From assembly GCA_030635525.1 (NCBI GenBank), contig DAOVYR010000022.1:1-9662 (forward strand): a stretch of DNA of 9,662 bases, written 5' to 3'. The DNA comes from Candidatus Nanohalarchaeota archaeon. GTDB taxonomy: Archaea > EX4484-52 > B79-G9. Position 1 is the first letter of the stretch. Every line of letters begins with the position of its first letter. Made by a program: the position numbers and the translations under genes. The notes under the pieces are model-generated. The model did not search any database. It saw nothing but the letters and a program-made list of their open reading frames with translations, and was not told the origin of the DNA. Below, in pieces: positions 5,952-9,662 of this stretch.

Positions 5952-6068
5952 ATGAAAGACACAACAGGATACAAAAGACAAAAAACAAAAGAACTTGATT
6001 TCTCCAGATACAATCCTATCATTAGTGTTGCAGGCGTACTTCTAATTATTCTAAGCGTGTTGCTATAA
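5952..6068 (+). CDS. 38-residue single-pass membrane microprotein
   Basis: ATG to TAA. The first 20 residues are polar and basic (KDTTGYKRQKTKELDFSR), the rest is a hydrophobic segment (NPIISVAGVLLIILSVLL) running to the C-terminus, so it would be tail-anchored with the basic part in the cytoplasm. A good TATA box and a plausible SD precede it and a hairpin follows, which is why I believe it is a gene despite its length. It resembles the general layout of Sec61-beta/SecG-like anchors but lacks a convincing match and is shorter, so no function is assigned. It is isolated: no co-directional neighbour within 120 bp. Confidence 0.5.
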   Translation: MKDTTGYKRQKTKELDFSRYNPIISVAGVLLIILSVLL

Positions 6069-6072
6069 CTAT

Positions 6073-6118
6073 GCATCGGCTTTCAACACAAAAAACAACC
6101 ACCAAGAAAGTACGATGC
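6073..6118 (+). other. Hairpin after the microprotein gene
   Basis: GCATCG and CTTTC (6073-6084) pair with GAAAG and CGATGC (6106-6118) across an A-rich 21-nt loop, with a small internal mismatch. There is no T-tract, so it may be a 3'-end stabiliser or transcript boundary rather than an intrinsic terminator. Confidence 0.3.
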
Positions 6119-6129
6119 CATCAAATAAA

Positions 6130-6171
6130 ACTATATAGTCCAATGACTTAAGCGCACAGTTAATTATTAAC
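6130..6171 (+). promoter_or_regulatory. leuC promoter with palindrome over the predicted start
   Basis: TATATA (6132-6137), itself inside the palindrome ACTATATAGT, predicts a start near 6161. The exact 13-bp dyad GTTAATTATTAAC (6159-6171) sits on that position, where a bound protein would block initiation. The leader to ATG 6197 would be about 36 nt, with AGGCGG at 6185-6190 as SD. The regulator is unknown. Confidence 0.45.
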
Positions 6172-6196
6172 AAAATATCCACACAGGCGGAAAAAA

Positions 6197-7465
6197 ATGA
6201 GCATGACAATCACAGAAAAAATCCTCAAGCACCATTCAGGAAATGAAAAAGTAGTCCCAGGACAACTGATAAACGCAAAAATAGACATAATACTCGCACA
6301 CGACATAACCACCCCTGCCGCAATCAGCATGCTAAAAGAGCACAACATAGACAAAGTCTTCGACCCAAAAAAAATAATAGTAACCCCCGACCACTTCGTC
6401 CCAAACAAAGACATAAAATCAGCACAACTCGCAAAACGCCTGAGAGAATGGGTATCTCGCCACAACATAGAAAACTACTATGAAATCGGCCGCCACGGCG
6501 TATGCCACGCAATACTTCCCGAGCAGGGCCACGTACTGCCCGGAACAACAATAGTATGCGGCGACTCTCACACATGCACCCACGGCGCACTCGGCGCATT
6601 CGCAACAGGCATCGGCTCAACAGACCTCGCAGCAAGCATAGCGACAGGCGAACTATGGTTCAAAGTACCTCACTCAATAAAGTTCCAGCTCGACGGAAAG
6701 CTCCAGAAAGGAGTCTACTCAAAAGACATAATCCTGAACATAATAAAAGACATAGGCGTAGACGGCGCACTCTACAAGGCAATGGAATTCAAAGGCCCAA
6801 CAATAGATTCACTCTCAATAGAGGCCCGCATGACAATAACCAACATGGCAATAGAAGCAGGCGCAAAAACAGGCATAATAGAACCGGACCAAAAGACAAT
6901 CGACTACCTAAAAGACCGGACATCCGCCAAATACCAGATAGTAAAATCCGACCCCGACGCAACCTACGAAAAGACATTACATTATGACGCATCCGAAATA
7001 GTACCAACAGTAGCAATACCCAACCTCCCATCAAACAGCAGACCCGCAAAAGACCTTGAAAAACAAAACATCTCACTTGACCAGGTCTACATTGGCTCAT
7101 GCACAAACGGAAGGATAGAAGACCTAAGAATTGCAGCCCAGATCCTGAAAGGCAGCAAAACAAAAAAAGGCACAAGACTCATAATAGTCCCCGCAACCAC
7201 AGGAATCTGGATGCAGGCAAAAGATGAAGGTCTATTCGACATATTCAACGAGGCACACGCAGCCATCTCAACCCCCACATGCGGCGCATGCCTGGGCGGA
7301 CACATGGGCGTCCTCGCAAAAGGCGAAACATGCCTCTCAACAACAAACCGCAACTTCACAGGAAGAATGGGCCATCCAGAAAGCAAAGTATACCTTGCAA
7401 GCCCTGCAACAGCAGCCGCAAGCGCAATCGAAGGCAAGATCACAGACCCCACAGAGTACATATAA
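6197..7465 (+). CDS. leuC: 3-isopropylmalate dehydratase large subunit (LeuC/HacA type)
   Basis: Catalytic subunit of the [4Fe-4S] isomerase that converts 2-isopropylmalate to 3-isopropylmalate. The cluster ligands are Cys302 (SCTNGR), Cys362 and Cys365 (TCGACLGGH). Other signatures are VTPDHFVP (62-69), the active-site loop CGDSHTCTHGALGAFATGIGSTD (121-143), and the C-terminal NRNFTGRMGHP (384-394). 422 aa, the usual length of the archaeal and bacterial short LeuC form. It works as a heterodimer with LeuD, encoded 125 bp downstream. The same family includes archaeal homoaconitases, so substrate choice rests on context: leuD, leuB and an acetolactate synthase follow, which favours leucine synthesis. 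A second ATG at 6203 is possible. Confidence 0.92.
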   Translation: MSMTITEKILKHHSGNEKVVPGQLINAKIDIILAHDITTPAAISMLKEHNIDKVFDPKKIIVTPDHFVPNKDIKSAQLAKRLREWVSRHNIENYYEIGRHGVCHAILPEQGHVLPGTTIVCGDSHTCTHGALGAFATGIGSTDLAASIATGELWFKVPHSIKFQLDGKLQKGVYSKDIILNIIKDIGVDGALYKAMEFKGPTIDSLSIEARMTITNMAIEAGAKTGIIEPDQKTIDYLKDRTSAKYQIVKSDPDATYEKTLHYDASEIVPTVAIPNLPSNSRPAKDLEKQNISLDQVYIGSCTNGRIEDLRIAAQILKGSKTKKGTRLIIVPATTGIWMQAKDEGLFDIFNEAHAAISTPTCGACLGGHMGVLAKGETCLSTTNRNFTGRMGHPESKVYLASPATAAASAIEGKITDPTEYI

Positions 7466-7518
7466 TATAATAGAATGTATAATCAGCAATTTAATGATTA
7501 CATGCTCAAGCAAAACGA

Positions 7519-7579
7519 ACAAGTGACCTAAAGCGAAACGCTTTACGGTCGCTCTAATGATCAACCTTTTACAAGGTTG
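7519..7579 (+). repeat. Structured intergenic repeat, copy 1 (before leuD)
   Basis: 61 bp, nearly identical to 9488-9546. Hairpin 1: AGTGACC and TAAAGCG pair with CGCTTTA and GGTCGCT (one bulged C, one G-T pair, loop AAA). Hairpin 2: CAACCTT pairs with AAGGTTG around TTAC. Between copies, a 2-nt change in hairpin 1 lengthens or shortens the stem without breaking it. The 3' end abuts the leuD SD. An ATG inside (7557) opens a frame reading MINLLQGW that continues in frame into leuD. Confidence 0.8.
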
Positions 7580-7589
7580 GGTGATTAAA

Positions 7590-8084
7590 ATGATACAAAA
7601 AGCAAAAGCGCACGTATACAAACGCGACCACATAAACACAGACGAGATAATACCCGCGCAGTACCTGAACACAGACAACGAAAAAGAACTGGCAGAACAC
7701 GCCATGGAAGACATCGACCCGGACTTCACAACCAGAGTCCGGCCAGGAGACATAATAATCGCAAAAAAAGACTTCGGCTGCGGCTCATCAAGAGAACACG
7801 CAATATGGTCACTGAGAGGCGCAGGCATAAAAGCAGTCATAGCAGAAACATTCGCAAGAATATACTACCGAAACTCAATAAACAACGGCCTCCTCGCAAT
7901 AGAATGCAAAGGCGCAGCAGACCACGTAAAAACAGGCGACGAAATAGAGATAAACCTCGAAACCGGCAAAATAACCAACACAACAACAGGAAAAACCCTC
8001 GAATTCGCCCCCATCCCAAAATTCGCCCTCGACATAATCGCATCAAAAGGACTCCTGAACTACATAAAACAAAAGAGGACATAA
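7590..8084 (+). CDS. leuD: 3-isopropylmalate dehydratase small subunit
   Basis: Partner of LeuC; forms the swivelling domain that completes the active site. Motifs: HINTDEIIPAQYL (14-26), FGCGSSREHA (62-71) and YYRNSINNGLLAIE. 164 aa, the size of archaeal LeuD/HacB. The start is ATG 7590 with SD GGTGATT five bases upstream. The longer frame from 7557 adds 11 residues encoded by the intergenic repeat and absent from the family. In published work on methanogen homologues the residues after IPA.YL distinguish isopropylmalate from homoaconitate enzymes; here they are YLNT, close to the YLRT of homoaconitase subunits, so a relaxed substrate range is possible. The zinc-ribbon gene starts one base after its stop. 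Confidence 0.9.
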   Translation: MIQKAKAHVYKRDHINTDEIIPAQYLNTDNEKELAEHAMEDIDPDFTTRVRPGDIIIAKKDFGCGSSREHAIWSLRGAGIKAVIAETFARIYYRNSINNGLLAIECKGAADHVKTGDEIEINLETGKITNTTTGKTLEFAPIPKFALDIIASKGLLNYIKQKRT

Positions 8085-8085
8085 C

Positions 8086-8274
8086 ATGAACCAAAACAAA
8101 AAAACAGAAGTAAAAGTATGTCCAGAATGCAACAGCACAGACATAAAAGAAAAAGGCAATCTAATCGTTGCAGGCAACATATATCGCTGCAACAATTGCG
8201 GGCATACAGGAGTACTTTTCCCTGTAATGGCATGGGAAGACGCAAAAAAACTAAAAGTAAAAACAAGTGAATAA
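8086..8274 (+). CDS. Small zinc-ribbon protein in the leu operon
   Basis: 62 aa with two knuckles, CPEC (Cys12, Cys15) and CNNCG (Cys35, Cys38), enclosing a short beta-rich stretch; this binds one Zn. A tail follows (HTGVLFPVMAWEDAKKLK). It resembles small archaeal zinc-ribbon proteins of unknown role that share the pattern CPECxSTD...YRCxNCGxxG. The spacer to leuD is a single base, and GAGG at 8075-8078 serves as SD, so it is translated as part of the operon. It could be a transcription or translation accessory protein, or contact one of the operon enzymes. No function can be assigned. Confidence 0.75.
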   Translation: MNQNKKTEVKVCPECNSTDIKEKGNLIVAGNIYRCNNCGHTGVLFPVMAWEDAKKLKVKTSE

Positions 8275-8285
8275 TTATGTCTTTG

Positions 8286-8296
8286 AATATAATATA
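8286..8296 (+). promoter_or_regulatory. Possible internal promoter before leuB
   Basis: The AT stretch AATATAATATA lies in the 50-bp gap after the zinc-ribbon gene. If used as a TATA box, transcription would start near 8318, right at the SD. Operon read-through is equally likely. Confidence 0.2.
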
Positions 8297-8324
8297 CACT
8301 CATTAAAAACAGGAAGTGACAACA

Positions 8325-9467
8325 ATGACAACCCACAAGATAGCAGTAATGGAAGGAGACGGCATAGGCCCTGAAATAATCCGCGAAGGCATAAAAGTAA
8401 TAGACAAAGTATCAGAACTCCACAACTTCGAAATCAAATGGACAAAATACCCTCATGGCGCAGACCACTACCTCAAAACAAAAGAACTCATAAGCGAAGA
8501 CACCCTAAACGAGATAAAATCAACATCAGATTCAATCTATCTGGGCGCACTAGGCGACCCGCGCATTAAGCCCGGCATACTCGAAAAAGGAATACTCCTG
8601 AAAACCAGATTCTACTTCGACCAGTTCGTAAACCTCAGGCCCATAAAACTCCTCGAAGGCGCAGACTGCCCACTAAAAAACAAAGGTCCTAAAGACATAG
8701 ACTTCACAGTCATCCGCGAGAACACAGAAGACTTCTACGTGGGAATAGGAAACAGGGCAACTATTGGAACCACAAGACAGGAACTGGAAGTCATCCGGAG
8801 CTTATACTCAGTCAAATTCGGCCTCGACATAGAGACAGAAGGCTCAGAAATAGCATACCAGATCGGCGTCCTAAGCCAGAAAGGCTCCGAGCGCGTCATA
8901 CGCTACGCATTCGAACTCGCAAAGAAACGCGGCGACACACGTGTCACAGCAGTAGACAAAGCAAACGTGCTAAGCGACGTCTACAACTACTGGCGCGAAA
9001 TAGTAGAAAACATATCAACAGGATATCCAAACATAGAGCACGAATTCAACTACGTTGACGCCATAACAATGTGGTTCGTAAAAACCCCGGAACATTATCA
9101 GACCGTAGTCACCCCAAACATGTTCGGAGACATAATAACAGACCTTGGAGCAATGATACAGGGCGGTCTCGGCCTCGCCCCAGGCGGAAACATCAACCCA
9201 AACGGCATCTCAATGTTCGAGCCCATCCACGGCTCAGCCCCGAAATACAAAGGACTGAACGTAGCAAACCCGCTTGCAACAATCTGGGCAGGCGCAATGA
9301 TGCTAGATGAACTAGGCGAAAAAAAATCCAGTAACCTAATAGTAAACTCAATAGAACACTTGGTAAAACAAAAAAAAGTCCTCACAAAAGACATGAGCGG
9401 CAGAGCAAAAACAAGCGAAGTAGGCGACGAACTAGTAAAGATAGTGAATGAGTTGAACAACAAGTGA
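8325..9467 (+). CDS. leuB: 3-isopropylmalate dehydrogenase family (LeuB)
   Basis: Oxidative decarboxylation of 3-isopropylmalate with NAD. The N-terminal EGDGIGPEI (10-18), the substrate arginine region NLRPIKL, VIRENTEDFYVGIG, the VDKANVL catalytic lysine segment, the Mg-binding aspartates in VDAITMWFV and NMFGDIITDLGA, and the NAD-binding EPIHGSAPKYKG-NVANPLAT segment are all present. About 380 aa. A GTG at 8316 would add three residues, but it is part of the GGAAGTGA sequence that acts as SD for ATG 8325. The segment TRFYFDQFVNLRP resembles the branch that includes tartrate and D-malate dehydrogenase relatives as well as some true LeuB enzymes; the operon context supports LeuB. Confidence 0.88.
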   Translation: MTTHKIAVMEGDGIGPEIIREGIKVIDKVSELHNFEIKWTKYPHGADHYLKTKELISEDTLNEIKSTSDSIYLGALGDPRIKPGILEKGILLKTRFYFDQFVNLRPIKLLEGADCPLKNKGPKDIDFTVIRENTEDFYVGIGNRATIGTTRQELEVIRSLYSVKFGLDIETEGSEIAYQIGVLSQKGSERVIRYAFELAKKRGDTRVTAVDKANVLSDVYNYWREIVENISTGYPNIEHEFNYVDAITMWFVKTPEHYQTVVTPNMFGDIITDLGAMIQGGLGLAPGGNINPNGISMFEPIHGSAPKYKGLNVANPLATIWAGAMMLDELGEKKSSNLIVNSIEHLVKQKKVLTKDMSGRAKTSEVGDELVKIVNELNNK

Positions 9468-9487
9468 CCGTTTATCTACCTGAACAG

Positions 9488-9546
9488 ACAAGTGACCTAA
9501 AGCGAAGCTTTACGGTCGCTCTAATGATCAACCTTTTATAAGGTTG
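9488..9546 (+). repeat. Structured intergenic repeat, copy 2 (before ilvB)
   Basis: 59 bp, differing from copy 1 by a 2-nt deletion in hairpin 1 (TAAAGC-GAA-GCTTTA still pairs perfectly) and one C-to-T change in the loop of hairpin 2. The embedded ATG at 9526 gives the closed mini-ORF MINLL followed by TAA; in copy 1 that TAA is CAA. The first ten bases, ACAAGTGACC, also occur at 9460-9469 across the leuB stop codon. Confidence 0.8.
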
Positions 9547-9599
9547 TAACAGAACTAAACAAATAGCGCACTCAATCACCATATAAACACGGTGAACAC

Positions 9600-9662
9600 A
9601 TGAAAGGCTCAGAAAAAATCCTAAAAACCCTGATGGACCATGGCATCAACGAAAGCTTCGGC
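9600..9662 (+). CDS. ilvB: Probable acetolactate synthase large subunit, 5' end only
   Basis: Twenty-one codons to the window edge, beginning MKGSEKILKTLMDHGINESF and then Gly. This matches the start of thiamine-diphosphate enzymes of the acetolactate synthase family (pattern xxSExLxxxLxxxGxxxxFG). The SD GGTGA at 9591-9595 is four bases before the ATG. Position after leuB fits a combined leu/ilv cluster. Too little is present to separate it from other members of the ThDP family. Confidence 0.65.
   Translation, partial: MKGSEKILKTLMDHGINESFG

Noticed and set aside
5746..5988. An 80-codon open frame on the minus strand in the gene-poor island
   Set aside because: It overlaps the better supported microprotein and its promoter. 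Its residues (Phe, Cys, Leu, Val-rich) are what antisense reading of A-rich DNA gives, and it has no SD or recognisable motif.

Overview
This is archaeal chromosomal DNA. The evidence is promoter architecture (TATA-like boxes about 27 nt ahead of probable start sites, several genes apparently leaderless), GGTGA-type Shine-Dalgarno (SD) sites, and archaeal versions of enzymes (NadM-type NMN adenylyltransferase, aspartate dehydrogenase in place of NadB, HacA-like LeuC with a separate LeuD, MinD-type ATPase). The tail-anchored protein with an SGYS...V..AL helix pair resembles proteins common in DPANN and Altiarchaeota-like genomes, but the lineage cannot be fixed from this window.

Layout. (1) 18-992, minus strand: an NAD-kinase-fold protein with an altered GGDG motif and a C-terminal winged helix-turn-helix (wHTH). 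(2) 993-1127: divergent promoter region with a near-perfect 21-bp palindrome. (3) 1128-4213, plus strand: compact NAD operon nadC-nadX-nadE-nadM. These enzymes make NAD from aspartate if NadA is supplied from elsewhere. (4) 4232-4263: dyad between convergent genes, probably a two-way terminator. (5) 4266-5410, minus strand: a small tail-anchored protein and a MinD-like ATPase. (6) 5411-6196: gene-poor island with base composition unlike its flanks. It holds AT-rich dyads, a broken reading frame with in-frame TGAs and a 42-bp duplication, and a 38-residue single-pass membrane microprotein with its own promoter. (7) 6197-9662, plus strand: branched-chain amino-acid operon leuC-leuD-Zn-ribbon-leuB and the first 21 codons of a probable acetolactate synthase (ilvB). 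Two copies of a roughly 60-bp structured repeat sit before leuD and before ilvB.

The most interesting idea is a self-contained NAD control module. A kinase-derived protein that probably still binds NAD(P) or a nucleotide carries a DNA-binding domain and is encoded divergently from the NAD operon, with one strong palindrome between them. It would be an archaeal analogue of bacterial NadR, but this is inference. The second is the structured repeat in the leu/ilv cluster, whose copies differ by an indel that keeps the hairpin paired, and which includes a five-codon Leu-Leu mini-ORF. A third, broader signal is a strand asymmetry independent of gene direction: the plus strand is A/C-rich in most of the gene-dense stretches, and this reverses in the 5.6-5.8 kb island.
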